From contig NZ_FNNU01000002.1 of assembly GCF_900106975.1 (NCBI RefSeq), forward strand, positions 558,001 through 622,000: a stretch of DNA of 64,000 nucleotides, in the 5' to 3' direction. Both the position numbers and the translations under genes were made by a program. This document shows, one piece after another, positions 19,719-29,116 of the stretch. The notes beneath the pieces are model-generated. The model saw only the letters and a list, made by a program, of their open reading frames with translations. It had not been told where the DNA came from and made no database searches. Position 1 is the first letter of the stretch. Every line of letters starts with the position of its first letter. The DNA is from Pseudomonas kuykendallii (GTDB lineage Bacteria; Pseudomonadota; Gammaproteobacteria; Pseudomonadales; Pseudomonadaceae).

Positions 19719-19757
19719 CGGTCCATGGCGGCGGAAGATATCCGCCGCTGCGGACCG
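19719..19757 (+). terminator. Long hairpin after nadE
   Basis: CGGTCC pairs with GGACCG and GCGGCGGA pairs with TCCGCCGC, joined by G-U-rich internal pairs around a five-base AGATA loop, giving about 17 paired positions. No T-tract follows, so an intrinsic terminator is not certain. It could also protect the nadE 3' end or act in the leader of the downstream transporter gene. Confidence 0.5.
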
Positions 19758-19832
19758 TACGTCCACTTCTGCGTTGAACGACATATCCCGTTACAGGTCA
19801 GGGTAAGAACACTCTCGCAAAGAGACTTCCCG

Positions 19833-21125
19833 ATGACCGACACCCCGCATTACTCATCAGAGGAGCGCCGCAAGCGCATTTTCGCCATCGTCGGCGCCTC
19901 GTCCGGCAACCTGGTCGAATGGTTCGACTTCTACGTCTACGCCTTCTGCGCGATCTACTTCGCCCAGGCGTTCTTTCCCAAGGACGACCCGACGGTCCAG
20001 TTGCTGAATACCGCCGGGGTGTTCGCCGCGGGCTTCCTGATGCGTCCCATCGGCGGCTGGCTGTTCGGCCGCATCGCCGACAAGCGCGGGCGCAAGACCT
20101 CGATGATGATCTCGGTGCTGATGATGTGCGGCGGCTCGCTGGTGGTCGCCTGCCTGCCGACCTACGAGACCATTGGCGCGCTCGCGCCCTTCCTGCTGCT
20201 GCTGGCGCGCCTGTTCCAGGGGCTGTCGGTAGGCGGCGAGTACGGCACCACCGCGACCTACATGAGCGAGGTGGCGCTGCGCGGGCAGCGTGGTTTCTTC
20301 TCCTCGTTCCAGTACGTCACCCTGATCGGCGGCCAGTTGCTCGCCGTGCTGGTGGTGGTGATTCTCCAGCAGGTGCTGAGCGAGGATGAACTGCGGGCCT
20401 GGGGTTGGCGGATTCCCTTCGTGGTCGGCGCGCTGGCGGCGGTGATCTCGCTGTACCTGCGCCGCTCGCTGAATGAAACGGCGAAGACCGAAGACCTCGG
20501 GCGCAAGGAGGCCGGCACCCTCGGCGAACTGTTCCGGCACCACAAGGCAGCGTTCTTCACCGTGCTTGGCTATACCGCCGGGGGCTCGCTGATCTTCTAC
20601 ACGTTCACCACCTACATGCAGAAGTATCTGGTCAACACCAGCGGCATGAGCGCGAAGACCGCCAGCGCCGTGATGACCTTCGCACTGTTCGTCTACATGC
20701 TGATGCAACCGTTGTTCGGCATGCTGTCGGACAGGATCGGCCGGCGCGCCTCGATGCTCTGGTTTGGCGCCCTCGGAGCGCTCTGCACCTATCCGATCCT
20801 GACCGCGCTAAAGGGCGTCAGCAGCCCGTTCGCGGCATTCGGCCTGATCATCCTGGCGATGGCCATCGTCAGCCTGTACACCTCGATCGCCGGTCTGGTG
20901 AAGGCCGAGATGTTCCCTGCCGAAATCCGCGCGCTCGGCGTCGGCCTGTCCTACGCGGTGGCCAACGCCCTGTTCGGCGGCTCGGCGGAATACGTCGCCC
21001 TCGGGCTGAAGAGCATCGGCATGGAGGAGACGTTCTACTGGTACGTGTCGGGCATGCTGGTACTGACCTTCTTCGTCAGCCTGCGTCTGCCGAAGCAGGC
21101 GAGTTACCTGCATCACGATCACTGA
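19833..21125 (+). CDS. MFS metabolite:H+ symporter (MHS family, alpha-ketoglutarate permease-like)
   Basis: A 430-residue twelve-helix inner-membrane transporter of the metabolite:H+ symporter family. Visible motifs are [13 protein letters not shown] in helix 1, [18 protein letters not shown] in the loop 2-3 region, and [22 protein letters not shown] before helix 5. The closest recognised group is KgtP/PcaT-type dicarboxylate or 2-oxoglutarate carriers. The substrate cannot be fixed from sequence. The ATG at 19833 follows an AAAGAGA-type site. It is followed by a strong bidirectional terminator shared with bamD. Confidence 0.88.
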   Translation: MTDTPHYSSEERRKRIFAIVGASSGNLVEWFDFYVYAFCAIYFAQAFFPKDDPTVQLLNTAGVFAAGFLMRPIGGWLFGRIADKRGRKTSMMISVLMMCGGSLVVACLPTYETIGALAPFLLLLARLFQGLSVGGEYGTTATYMSEVALRGQRGFFSSFQYVTLIGGQLLAVLVVVILQQVLSEDELRAWGWRIPFVVGALAAVISLYLRRSLNETAKTEDLGRKEAGTLGELFRHHKAAFFTVLGYTAGGSLIFYTFTTYMQKYLVNTSGMSAKTASAVMTFALFVYMLMQPLFGMLSDRIGRRASMLWFGALGALCTYPILTALKGVSSPFAAFGLIILAMAIVSLYTSIAGLVKAEMFPAEIRALGVGLSYAVANALFGGSAEYVALGLKSIGMEETFYWYVSGMLVLTFFVSLRLPKQASYLHHDH

Positions 21126-21225
21126 GGCCGAGGGGCGCGGGCGTTCTCGCTGGCGGGAAAACTCAGGACTCCGCTGCTCCGCGAGAGCCCGCGTCCGGCA
21201 GTCCGGGCGCTAATGACAGGAAAAG

Positions 21226-21251
21226 AAAAAGGGCCCTCGCGGGCCCTTTTT
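21226..21251. terminator. Bidirectional Rho-independent terminator
   Basis: AAAAA then GGGCCC, loop TCGC, GGGCCC and TTTTT. The hairpin is symmetrical with A and T tracts on opposite sides, so it can stop both the rightward transporter transcript and the leftward bamD transcript. It lies 18 bases from the bamD stop. Confidence 0.93.
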
Positions 21252-21269
21252 CATTTCAGCGCAGTCGAC

Positions 21270-22280
21270 TCAGTCGAACAGGCCGAAGGTCAGGCGGCTG
21301 AACCACGAGCGCTTCTTCGGCGCGTCGGCTTCAGTGGCTTGTGCATCGGCGCCGTCCTGATTGATCAGTTCCTGCGGAATCGATTCCTGGGCGTCCTCGT
21401 ACTGCTTGATTACGTCCTGGCTGGCGCGGGTCTCGCCCGGCGGCAGCGGCGTGTCGCTTTCGATGAAGCCGAGGGTGGCCTTGGCCAGCCAGGAGCGGTT
21501 ATCGGCCTCCTCTTCGCGCGGCACGAACTTGCCATCGACCAGGCTGGCGTTGTCCGGATAGTTCAGCTTCAGGGTTTCCAGGCTGGTGGCAGCCAGGTCG
21601 TCCAGGCCGAGGCGCTGGTAGGACTCGACCATGATCGCCAGGCCATCGCCCACCGACGGGGTTTCCTGGAAGTTCTCCACCACGTAACGACCGCGGTTGG
21701 CGGCGGCCACGTAGGCCTCGCGGGTCAGGTAGTAGTGGGCGACGTGCACTTCGTAGGCGGCCAGCAGGTTGCGCAGGTAAATCATGCGCTGCTTGGCGTC
21801 GGGCGCGTAGCGGCTGTTCGGGTAGCGGCTGGTCAGCTGGGCGAACTCGTTGTACGAATCGCGCGCGGCGCCGGGGTCACGCTTGGTCATGTCCAGCGGC
21901 AGGAAGCGCGCCAGCAGGCCGCGATCCTGGTCGAACGAGGCCAGGCCCTTGAGGTAATAGGCGTAGTCGACGTTCGGGTGCTGCGGGTGCAGACGAATGA
22001 AGCGCTCCGCCGAGGACTTGGCGGCTTCCGGCTCGACGTTCTTGTAGTTGGCGTAGATCAGCTCCAACTGCGCCTGCTCGGCATAGCGGCCGAACGGGTA
22101 GCGTGACTCCAGGGCCTTGAGTTTGGCGATTGCGCTGTTGTAGCTGTTATCGCTGAGGGCTTCCTGGGCCTGCTGGTACAGCTCGGCCTCGCTCAGATTC
22201 TCGTCGACCACTTCCTTGTTCGAGGAACAGGCTGCGGTGAGGGCGAGGGTGGCGATCAGCAGCAGGTGTTTCACTTGCAT
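21270..22280 (-). CDS. bamD: Outer-membrane beta-barrel assembly lipoprotein BamD (ComL)
   Basis: Essential lipoprotein of the BAM complex. The 336-residue product has a lipoprotein signal peptide with the lipobox LTAAC (Cys18), then tetratricopeptide-like repeats from about residue 30 to 260 ([51 protein letters not shown]). A polar, less conserved C-terminal tail follows. It is transcribed divergently from rluD, as in P. aeruginosa. LspA, encoded at 2960, would process it. Confidence 0.96.
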   Translation of the reverse strand: MQVKHLLLIATLALTAACSSNKEVVDENLSEAELYQQAQEALSDNSYNSAIAKLKALESRYPFGRYAEQAQLELIYANYKNVEPEAAKSSAERFIRLHPQHPNVDYAYYLKGLASFDQDRGLLARFLPLDMTKRDPGAARDSYNEFAQLTSRYPNSRYAPDAKQRMIYLRNLLAAYEVHVAHYYLTREAYVAAANRGRYVVENFQETPSVGDGLAIMVESYQRLGLDDLAATSLETLKLNYPDNASLVDGKFVPREEEADNRSWLAKATLGFIESDTPLPPGETRASQDVIKQYEDAQESIPQELINQDGADAQATEADAPKKRSWFSRLTFGLFD

Positions 22281-22424
22281 ATCGGCTTGCGTCCCTGTGA
22301 CGGCTGGCTGTCTCGTGCGCGGCCGTCCTGTTATAGTGGACGCCCCGGTTGTGCCGGGGCAAAGACGCCGTATTTAACCACAAGCGCGCAGCCGAACCAA
22401 AGGCTACGCCCAGCCTTTCCGAGC

Positions 22425-23396
22425 ATGTCTCCCATCAGCAAGCAAGCCATCCAACTGCACGCTTCGGTCCCCACCGAACTCGGCGGGCAACGTCTCGATC
22501 AGGTCGCAGCCCAGGTCTTTACCGAACATTCGCGTTCGCGCCTTTCCGCCTGGATCAAGGACGGCTCGCTCACCGTGGACGGCGGTGTGCTGCGTCCGCG
22601 CGATATCGTTTACGGCGGCGCCGTGCTCGAACTCAACGCCGAGCAGGAAGCTCAGGGCGACTGGGTGGCGCAGGACATCGCGCTGAACATCGTCTACGAG
22701 GATGAGCACCTGCTGGTGCTGGACAAGCCCTCCGGCCTGGTCGTTCACCCGGCGGCCGGGCACGCCGATGGCACGCTGCTCAACGCGCTGCTGCACCATG
22801 CGCCGGACCTGGTGAACGTGCCGCGTGCTGGTATCGTCCATCGCCTGGACAAGGACACCACGGGCCTGATGGTGGTCGCCAAGACGCTCGAGGCGCAGAC
22901 CAAACTGGTCGCGCAGCTGCAGGCGCGCAGCGTCAGCCGCATCTACGAGGCCATCGTCATCGGCGTGATCACGTCCGGCGGGAAGATCGATGCTCCGATC
23001 GGGCGCAGCTCCGCGCAGCGTCAGCGCATGGCGGTAATCGACGGTGGCAAGCCGGCGGTCAGCCACTACCGCGTGCTGGAACGCTTCCGCTCGCACACGC
23101 ATGCCCGCATCAAGCTGGAAACCGGGCGCACTCACCAGATCCGCGTACACATGACCCACGTCGGTTTCCCGCTGGTGGGCGATCCGGTGTACGCCGGCCG
23201 CTTCCGCATTCCGCCGGCCGCCAGCGCGACCCTGGTGGAAACCCTCAAGCAGTTTCCGCGTCAGGCCCTGCACGCGCGCTTTCTTGAGCTGGATCATCCG
23301 GTCACCGGCACGCGCATGAAGTGGGAGTCGCCACTGCCCGACGATCTTGTCTGGCTGCTGACCCTGCTGCGTCAGGACAACGAGGCGTTCGTCTGA
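22425..23396 (+). CDS. rluD: 23S rRNA pseudouridine(1911/1915/1917) synthase RluD
   Basis: A 323-residue RluA-family enzyme with an N-terminal S4 RNA-binding domain (about residues 18-80) and a catalytic domain with HRLDKDTTGLMVVAK, whose Asp is the nucleophile. The GRTHQIRVH motif follows. It modifies helix 69 of 23S rRNA and is important for ribosome assembly. The start MSPISKQAIQLHA at 22425 gives the normal length. Upstream reading lies in the bamD promoter region. The pgeF frame begins inside its last two codons, so the two form an operon. Confidence 0.95.
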   Translation: MSPISKQAIQLHASVPTELGGQRLDQVAAQVFTEHSRSRLSAWIKDGSLTVDGGVLRPRDIVYGGAVLELNAEQEAQGDWVAQDIALNIVYEDEHLLVLDKPSGLVVHPAAGHADGTLLNALLHHAPDLVNVPRAGIVHRLDKDTTGLMVVAKTLEAQTKLVAQLQARSVSRIYEAIVIGVITSGGKIDAPIGRSSAQRQRMAVIDGGKPAVSHYRVLERFRSHTHARIKLETGRTHQIRVHMTHVGFPLVGDPVYAGRFRIPPAASATLVETLKQFPRQALHARFLELDHPVTGTRMKWESPLPDDLVWLLTLLRQDNEAFV

Positions 23397-24115
23397 ACGA
23401 CTGGCTGACGCCCGGCTGGCCGGCACCCGCCGGCGTTCGCGCCTGCGTCACCACCCGCTCCGGCGGCTTCAGTCCTCCCCCGTATGACGGCTTCAACCTC
23501 GGCGATCACGTCGGCGACGATCCGTCTGCGGTCGCCGCGAACCGCGATATTTTGAGCCAAACGCTGGGCTGCGCGCCGGCCTGGTTGTCCCAGGTGCATT
23601 CGGTGCGTGCGGTGGAGGCCGACCTGCAGACCGTCCACCGCGCCGACGCCAGCTGGACTGCCCGCCGCGGTGTCGCCTGCGCCGTGCTTACCGCCGATTG
23701 CCTGCCCGCGCTCTTCTGCGACCGCGCGGGCAGCCGCGTGGCGGCGGCTCACGCCGGCTGGCGAGGCCTGGCTGGCGGCGTGCTGGAGGCGACTCTGGAT
23801 GCACTCGAGGTGGGCGGAGACGAGTTGCTGGTCTGGCTCGGTCCTGCGATCGGCGCAGAGGTGTTCGAGGTGGGGGGCGAGGTACGTGAGGCGTTCATCG
23901 GGACTCACAGCGAGGCCGAGCGGGCCTTCGTGCCGAGCGCCAACGCCGGGCGCTATATCGCCGACATCTACCAACTGGCGCGTATCCGCCTGGCTGCCCG
24001 TGGCGTGACCGCGGTGTATGGCGGCGGCTTCTGTACCTTCAGCGATCCGCGCTTCTACTCCTACCGCCGCGCCAACCCTACCGGTCGCTTCGCCAGCCTG
24101 GTCTGGCTGGAGTAG
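23393..24115 (+). CDS. pgeF: Peptidoglycan editing factor PgeF / multicopper polyphenol oxidase (YfiH family), apparent CTG start
   Basis: A DUF152/laccase-domain protein of about 240 residues with conserved motifs TTRSGGFS, LSQVHS, TADCLPALFCD and AAHAGWRGL. Family members hydrolyse wrongly incorporated UDP-MurNAc-L-Ser, and some oxidise phenolics. The expected N-terminus MNDWLTPGWPAP is encoded from a CTG that overlaps the rluD stop (CTGA where ATGA would be normal). GAGG lies seven bases upstream of that CTG, and no ATG, GTG or TTG is near. The only in-frame ATG (23321) lies 72 bases upstream inside rluD. Confidence 0.9.
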   Translation: MNDWLTPGWPAPAGVRACVTTRSGGFSPPPYDGFNLGDHVGDDPSAVAANRDILSQTLGCAPAWLSQVHSVRAVEADLQTVHRADASWTARRGVACAVLTADCLPALFCDRAGSRVAAAHAGWRGLAGGVLEATLDALEVGGDELLVWLGPAIGAEVFEVGGEVREAFIGTHSEAERAFVPSANAGRYIADIYQLARIRLAARGVTAVYGGGFCTFSDPRFYSYRRANPTGRFASLVWLE

Positions 24116-24184
24116 GGGAGACGCGCTGCCCGAGAGGTTTCCGCTTGCGATCGACGGCTGCCTTTCGGCGGTATCCCGCGGTAC

Positions 24185-24385
24185 TCAATGCGCACTCGGC
24201 GGCAATTCCCCGGAAAACAGCTCGTCATCCACCTGGTCTCCGGGGATCGCATGCTCCTCGGACGCCCATGCGCCTAGGTCGATGAGCTTGCAGCGCTCCG
24301 AGCAGAACGGGCGGGACGGGCTCTTCGCACTCCACTCGACGGGCGCTCCGCAGGTGGGGCATTCGACGGTCATCGGGTTGCTCAT
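24185..24385 (-). CDS. yacG: DNA gyrase inhibitor YacG (zinc-binding)
   Basis: A 66-residue protein with a four-cysteine zinc site: CPTC (Cys9, Cys12) and FCSERC (Cys28, Cys32), followed by [16 protein letters not shown]. In E. coli YacG binds GyrB and inhibits gyrase. The C-terminal tail is acidic, as usual. The start ATG overlaps the coaE stop (ATGA), so it is the last gene of the pilB-pilC-pilD-coaE-yacG unit. Confidence 0.95.
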   Translation of the reverse strand: MSNPMTVECPTCGAPVEWSAKSPSRPFCSERCKLIDLGAWASEEHAIPGDQVDDELFSGELPPSAH

Positions 24386-24990
24386 GGCTGGCCTCCGCGC
24401 AATGTCAGGTAAAAATGGTGCAGACGCTCGACTTCCGAGCGCAGCCAGGGCAGATCCCTGTCGTTGATCAGCACGTCGTCCGCGTGGCGCAGTCGCTCTT
24501 CGCGATGGGCCTGGGCCTGCAGAATGGCGCGGACCTGCTCCTCGGACGCCTTGTCCCGCCTCATGGTGCGCTGCAGTTGCAGCTGTTCGGGCGCATCCAC
24601 GACCAGCACCCGTTGGGTAAGACGGTGTTGGCCGGACTCGATCAGCAGGGGCGAAACCAGGATCGCGTAGGGCGACTTGGCCTGCGCGAGATAGCTGACG
24701 ATCTCCTCGCCGATCAGCGGATGCAATAGGCTCTCCAGCCAGCGTCGCTGCTCGGCGTCCTGGAAAACCCTTGAGCGCAGCGCGCCGCGGTCCAGTGTTC
24801 CGTCGGCCTGCAGAACGGTCGGGCCAAAATGCTCGGCGATTCGTGCCAGCGCCGGGCGCCCAGGCTCCACGACCCAGCGTGCGGCGTGGTCGGCGTCGAT
24901 CAAATGGACGCCCAGGTCGACGAAATGCTCGGCCACCGCACTCTTGCCGCTACCGATGCCGCCGGTAAGTCCGAGGATCCAGGGTTTCAT
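24382..24990 (-). CDS. coaE: Dephospho-CoA kinase
   Basis: Last step of coenzyme A synthesis: phosphorylates the 3'-hydroxyl of dephospho-CoA. The 202-residue protein has the P-loop [10 protein letters not shown] near the N-terminus, the substrate-binding [13 protein letters not shown], and [12 protein letters not shown]. It overlaps yacG by four bases. Its ATG overlaps by four bases the stop of a 40-codon ORF (24987-25109). No Shine-Dalgarno sequence is visible before the coaE ATG, so its translation probably depends on ribosomes arriving from upstream. Confidence 0.97.
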   Translation of the reverse strand: MKPWILGLTGGIGSGKSAVAEHFVDLGVHLIDADHAARWVVEPGRPALARIAEHFGPTVLQADGTLDRGALRSRVFQDAEQRRWLESLLHPLIGEEIVSYLAQAKSPYAILVSPLLIESGQHRLTQRVLVVDAPEQLQLQRTMRRDKASEEQVRAILQAQAHREERLRHADDVLINDRDLPWLRSEVERLHHFYLTLRGGQP

Positions 24991-25109
24991 CGGCTGGCCG
25001 TGGCGTCGTCGAAGGCACGCGGGGCAAGGGCCGGCGCCTTTGCCTTGCGTACTTCGTCATCGTAGGTGGACATGGCCTTGAAGAGAGCCAAGGAGAGCGG
25101 GGAAGTCAT
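24987..25109 (-). CDS. Unannotated 40-codon ORF between pilD and coaE
   Basis: Starts on an ATG that overlaps the pilD stop (ATGA) and ends on a TGA that overlaps the coaE ATG (ATGA). The product is a 40-residue, basic, Ala-rich peptide beginning [20 protein letters not shown] and ending FDDATASR. About three quarters of its codons end in G or C, as expected for coding sequence in this genome. No known domain is recognised. It may be a real small protein, or a coupling ORF that carries ribosomes from pilD to coaE, which lacks its own ribosome-binding site. The alternative is chance. Confidence 0.55.
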   Translation of the reverse strand: MTSPLSLALFKAMSTYDDEVRKAKAPALAPRAFDDATASR

Positions 25110-25978
25110 CGGAACCCGGCGAATTGCAGATAGGAGTCGGTTATTTGATCACCCCAGAGCAGGGCAATCCAACCGGCAATCGCGAGATACGGACCAAAGG
25201 GAATCGGCGTACTGGCCTCGGATTTGCGCAGGCGCAGCGTGATGATGCCCAGAATGGCGCCCACCAGCGACGACAGGAGAATGGTCAGCGGCAGTATCTG
25301 CCAGCCACCCCAGGCGCCCAGCATCGCCAGCAGTTTGAAGTCTCCGTAGCCCATCCCTTCCTTGCCGGTGACGAGCTTGAACAGCCAGTACACCGACCAC
25401 AGGCTCAGATACCCGGCAATTGCGCCCCAGAGCGCATCCGTTGCGTTCGCGAAGAGTCCGTAGTTGTTCGCGATAAGGCCCAGCCACAGCAAGGGCAGAA
25501 CGATCACATCCGGAAGGAGCTGGTGATCGGCATCGATCAGGCTCATCGCCAGCAGGCCCCAGGTCAGCAGCAACATCCCGCCGGTTTGCCAGGACAGTCC
25601 GAAGAGCCACGCCACGTAGCCCGACAGTAGACCGCAAGCCAACTCCACCAGGGGGTAGCGCTTGCTGATCGGCGACTTGCAGTTGGAACACTTCCCCCCC
25701 AGCGTCAGATAACTGAGCAGTGGAATGTTTTCCCAGGCCTTTATTTCGTGCTCGCAGTGAGGGCAGTGGGAGTTCGGCAGCACGAGGTTGAAGGGTTTTT
25801 GTGGCGTTTCGGTGGGCAATTCCAGGATTTCCCGGGCCTGTACCTTCCACTCCCGCTCCAGCATCAGGGGCAGGCGATAGACCACTACGTTGAGAAAGCT
25901 GCCCACCAGCAGCCCCAATACCCCGGCGCACAAAACAAAGGCCAGCGGATGGCTGGCCAGGAAGTCGAGCAACGGCAT
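25106..25978 (-). CDS. pilD: Type IV prepilin peptidase/N-methyltransferase PilD
   Basis: A 290-residue polytopic membrane enzyme that cleaves prepilin leaders and methylates the new N-terminal Phe. It processes PilA, the minor pilins in this window and type II secretion pseudopilins. The N-terminal cytoplasmic region has the zinc-binding tetracysteine pattern CPHC...CSNC. The two aspartyl-protease aspartates are in SLIDADHQLLPD and GYGDFKLLAMLG. The ATG overlaps the pilC stop by one base (TGATG). Its stop overlaps the small ORF that leads into coaE. Confidence 0.97.
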   Translation of the reverse strand: MPLLDFLASHPLAFVLCAGVLGLLVGSFLNVVVYRLPLMLEREWKVQAREILELPTETPQKPFNLVLPNSHCPHCEHEIKAWENIPLLSYLTLGGKCSNCKSPISKRYPLVELACGLLSGYVAWLFGLSWQTGGMLLLTWGLLAMSLIDADHQLLPDVIVLPLLWLGLIANNYGLFANATDALWGAIAGYLSLWSVYWLFKLVTGKEGMGYGDFKLLAMLGAWGGWQILPLTILLSSLVGAILGIITLRLRKSEASTPIPFGPYLAIAGWIALLWGDQITDSYLQFAGFR

Positions 25979-27192
25979 CAGACGACGGAGCCCAGTTGGA
26001 AGATCGGCAAATACATCGCAATGATCAAGCCACCTACCAACACGCCCAGCACGGCCATGATCATGGGTTCCATGAGCGCCGTCAGGCCGTCGACCTTGTT
26101 GTCGACCTCTTCTTCGTAGAAGGTCGCAACCTTGTCCAGCATCGAATCAAGCGCGCCGGACTCTTCGCCAATGGCGGTCATCTGAACTGCCATCGCGGGA
26201 AACACACCTGTGGTGCGCATGGCGAAGTTGAGCTGCATGCCGGTGGAGACGTCGGCCTTCACCTTGTTCACCGCATTTTTGAACACCACGTTGCCGGTTG
26301 CGCCGGATACGGAGTCCAGAGCATCGACCAGCGGAACGCCTGCAGCGAAGGTCGTGGCTAGGGTGCGCGCGTAGCGAGCAAGAGATGACTTGTAGAGAAT
26401 GTCCCCGACGATGGGAAGTTTAAGTACGCCGCGATCAACACTGTCTCGAAATTTTTGCGAGCGTTTATGGGCTTCCTTGAATGCAAAGCCCAATCCGAAC
26501 ATAGCGATCAAGATCAGGAACCACCATTCCTGCAATGCTTCGGAAAGCCCGATAACCATCAAAGTAAATGCCGGTAATTCTGCGCCGAAGTTAGCAAACA
26601 CAGACTGGAACTGCGGGACGACTTTGATAAGGAGAATGGCGGAAACAATGATGGCGACCGCTACGACTGCAATGGGGTAGTTCATTGCCTTCTTGATTTT
26701 CTTCTTCAGCAGTTCGGTTTTTTCTTTATAGGTGGCAACGCGGTCAAGTAGGGTTTCCAGTGCGCCTGACTGTTCGCCCGAGTCGACAAGGTTGCAATAA
26801 AGATCATCGAAATACTGAGGTTTCTTGCGCAGCGAATTGGCAAAACTGTTGCCCGCTGCCACTTCCTGTTTTATCTCGTCGATCAGCTTGCGCATGTTCG
26901 GATTTTCTTGGCCGTCCATGATGATGTCGAAGGACGACAGCAAGGGAACCCCTGCCTTCATCATGGTCGCCATTTGCCGGGTGAACAGGGCGATGTCCAT
27001 CGGCTTGATCTTCTTGCCAGCTCCGAAGGAAAAGCCTTTCTTGCGTACCTTGGTGGGACTGATGCCCTGCTTACGAAGCTGGGCTTTGATCAGCGCAGGG
27101 TTTACACCACTCAACTCCCCTTTGACCTTTGTACCCTTCCTGTCCGTCCCTTCCCAGGTGAACAGGCTGGTCTTGATTGCTTTCTGCGCCAT
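25978..27192 (-). CDS. pilC: Type IV pilus inner-membrane platform protein PilC
   Basis: A 404-residue GspF/PilC-family membrane protein. It has two repeated cytoplasmic GspF domains (about 70-190 and 275-395; the second begins ARYARTLATTFAAGVPLVDALD) and about three membrane helices. PilC couples the PilB extension motor to pilin polymerisation. The ATG at 27192 has AAGGA upstream, within the last codons of pilB, and follows the pilB stop by two bases. The order pilB-pilC-pilD is the canonical assembly operon. Confidence 0.97.
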   Translation of the reverse strand: MAQKAIKTSLFTWEGTDRKGTKVKGELSGVNPALIKAQLRKQGISPTKVRKKGFSFGAGKKIKPMDIALFTRQMATMMKAGVPLLSSFDIIMDGQENPNMRKLIDEIKQEVAAGNSFANSLRKKPQYFDDLYCNLVDSGEQSGALETLLDRVATYKEKTELLKKKIKKAMNYPIAVVAVAIIVSAILLIKVVPQFQSVFANFGAELPAFTLMVIGLSEALQEWWFLILIAMFGLGFAFKEAHKRSQKFRDSVDRGVLKLPIVGDILYKSSLARYARTLATTFAAGVPLVDALDSVSGATGNVVFKNAVNKVKADVSTGMQLNFAMRTTGVFPAMAVQMTAIGEESGALDSMLDKVATFYEEEVDNKVDGLTALMEPMIMAVLGVLVGGLIIAMYLPIFQLGSVV

Positions 27193-27194
27193 GA

Positions 27195-28895
27195 TTAATC
27201 CTTGGTCACGCGGTTGACTTCCTCAAGGCTGGTTACGCCTTGCATGGCCTTGTGCAGGCCCGAGGTGCGCAGGTCGTTGAAGCCGTCCTCACGCATCTGC
27301 GCGGCAATATCGATGGAGTTGCCTTCCTCCATGATAATTCGCTGCAAGGATGGCGTGTTTTTAACCACTTCATAAATACCGACACGGCCCTTGTAGCCGT
27401 GCTTGCAATTGTCGCAGCCAACTGGCGCATAGATCTTGAAAGTGCCGATCTTGTCTTCCGGGAAGCCTTCCGCAATCAGCGTGTCTCGCGGTACTTCCAC
27501 TTCCTTCTTACATACGGGGCACAGCTTGCGGGCCAAGCGTTGAGCGATGATCAGGTTGACTGAGGTGGCGATGTTGAAGGCGGCCACACCCATGTTGCGC
27601 AGTCGAGTGAGGGTTTCTGCGGCGCTATTGGTGTGTAGCGTGGACATAACCATGTGTCCGGTCTGCGCGGCCTTGATGGCGATCTCGGCCGTTTCCAGAT
27701 CGCGGATCTCGCCGACCATGATTACGTCAGGGTCCTGGCGAAGGAATGCACGCAGTGCCTGAGCGAAGTCCATCCCTTGGCGTGGATTGACGTTGACCTG
27801 GTTGATGCCCTCGAGGTTGATTTCCACCGGGTCTTCCGCCGTGGAGATATTGATGTCCACGGTATTGAGAATGTTGATGCCGGTATAAAGCGAAACCGTC
27901 TTGCCCGAGCCCGTGGGGCCGGTCACTAGGATCATGCCTTGCGGCTGCGCCAAGGCTTTCAGGTACAGCTCTTTTTGGTCTTCTTCGTAACCGAGCGCAT
28001 CGATACCCAACTGCGCACTGGTCGGGTCGAGGATCCGCATCACGATCTTTTCGCCCCACAGCGTGGGCAGCGTGTTCACTCGAAAGTCGATGGCCTTGGT
28101 CTTGGAGATGCGCATCTTGATGCGGCCGTCTTGCGGCTTGCGACGTTCGGAAATGTCCAGGCCAGCCATGACCTTGAGCCGCGCGGAAATCCGGCTGGCC
28201 AGTTGGATCGGCGGGCGCGCGGCTTCATGCAGGATGCCGTCGGTGCGTAGCCGTACCCGGTAGGTCTTCTCGTAGGGTTCGAAGTGCAGGTCGGATGAGC
28301 CCCCCTTGATCGCATCCAGCAGCATCTTGTTTACGAAGCGGACCACTGGGGCATCGTCGGCATCGCCGCCTTCGGTAATGGGCTTGTCTTCGTTGGCATT
28401 TTCGATGTCAAGGGCTTCCATATCCATGTCGGCAAGGCCGTCAAGCGCATTGCTCGCGGCCTCGAACATTTGGTCAATGGCGTTCCCTAGCTTGTCGTCT
28501 TCGACAAGGATCGCTTCGGTGGTCAAACCTGTACTGAACTGGATGTCAGTAATTGCCTGATGATTAGATGGGTCCGATACCCCTACGAACAGCTTATTCC
28601 CTCGTCTCCAGAGTGGAAGCGCGCGGTGTTGGCGCACAAGTTTCTCGCTGACCAGATCCTTGGGCTGGCCCTCTCTATCTATAACGCTAAGATCGAACAA
28701 GGAGATACCGAACTGCTCAGCAGCCAGTTCCGCTACTTCCCGGCTTTTCGCAAGCCTGTTCTGCACCACATAGGTGACCAGCGACAGCTTGTTCCGCTGT
28801 GATTGCTGTTGTGCCTGCTGCGCGGCTTTTTCGCTAAGGATCTCTGCCAGCACCATCTGCTTAGCTAGGCCGGAAAGTTGGATGATGTCGTTCAT
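27195..28895 (-). CDS. pilB: Type IV pilus extension ATPase PilB
   Basis: A 566-residue GspE/PilB-family hexameric ATPase that powers pilus extension at the inner membrane. It has an N-terminal MshEN-type region (about 1-150), Walker A GPTGSGKT, the Asp box, Walker B VGEIRDLETAE, and a C-terminal zinc tetracysteine (CPVC...CDNC). MshEN domains can bind c-di-GMP; this N-terminus has the arrangement but binding is not shown. The ATG at 28895 has GAGG upstream. It is divergent from pilA across a 221-base control region. Confidence 0.97.
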   Translation of the reverse strand: MNDIIQLSGLAKQMVLAEILSEKAAQQAQQQSQRNKLSLVTYVVQNRLAKSREVAELAAEQFGISLFDLSVIDREGQPKDLVSEKLVRQHRALPLWRRGNKLFVGVSDPSNHQAITDIQFSTGLTTEAILVEDDKLGNAIDQMFEAASNALDGLADMDMEALDIENANEDKPITEGGDADDAPVVRFVNKMLLDAIKGGSSDLHFEPYEKTYRVRLRTDGILHEAARPPIQLASRISARLKVMAGLDISERRKPQDGRIKMRISKTKAIDFRVNTLPTLWGEKIVMRILDPTSAQLGIDALGYEEDQKELYLKALAQPQGMILVTGPTGSGKTVSLYTGINILNTVDINISTAEDPVEINLEGINQVNVNPRQGMDFAQALRAFLRQDPDVIMVGEIRDLETAEIAIKAAQTGHMVMSTLHTNSAAETLTRLRNMGVAAFNIATSVNLIIAQRLARKLCPVCKKEVEVPRDTLIAEGFPEDKIGTFKIYAPVGCDNCKHGYKGRVGIYEVVKNTPSLQRIIMEEGNSIDIAAQMREDGFNDLRTSGLHKAMQGVTSLEEVNRVTKD

Positions 28896-29056
28896 AGGGG
28901 CGCCTCACATAATGCCTGCCCTTATAGCGCAGACGAGGGGGGCTGCCAAATGAAGGTGGTGGGGGCTGACGAAAATCGTCACTTTGGGACGCTTTACATG
29001 GAGAGTTGCAGTGGGCGGCGCGCGATCAATAGGCACCAGCAGTGCGCTGTGCCCTC

Positions 29057-29072
29057 TGGCATGGAAGCTGCT
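29057..29072 (+). promoter_or_regulatory. Sigma-54 (RpoN) promoter of pilA
   Basis: TGGCATGGAAGCTGCT: GG and GC elements separated by exactly ten bases, close to the consensus TGGCAC-N5-TTGCA. It would start transcription near 29083, about 35 bases before the pilA ATG. PilR, the expected activator, is encoded at 14735-16072. Confidence 0.8.
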
Positions 29073-29116
29073 ACTGCTTGCGCAGGTCTTCAGGCCTGAC
29101 AACTACGGAGAGAAAC

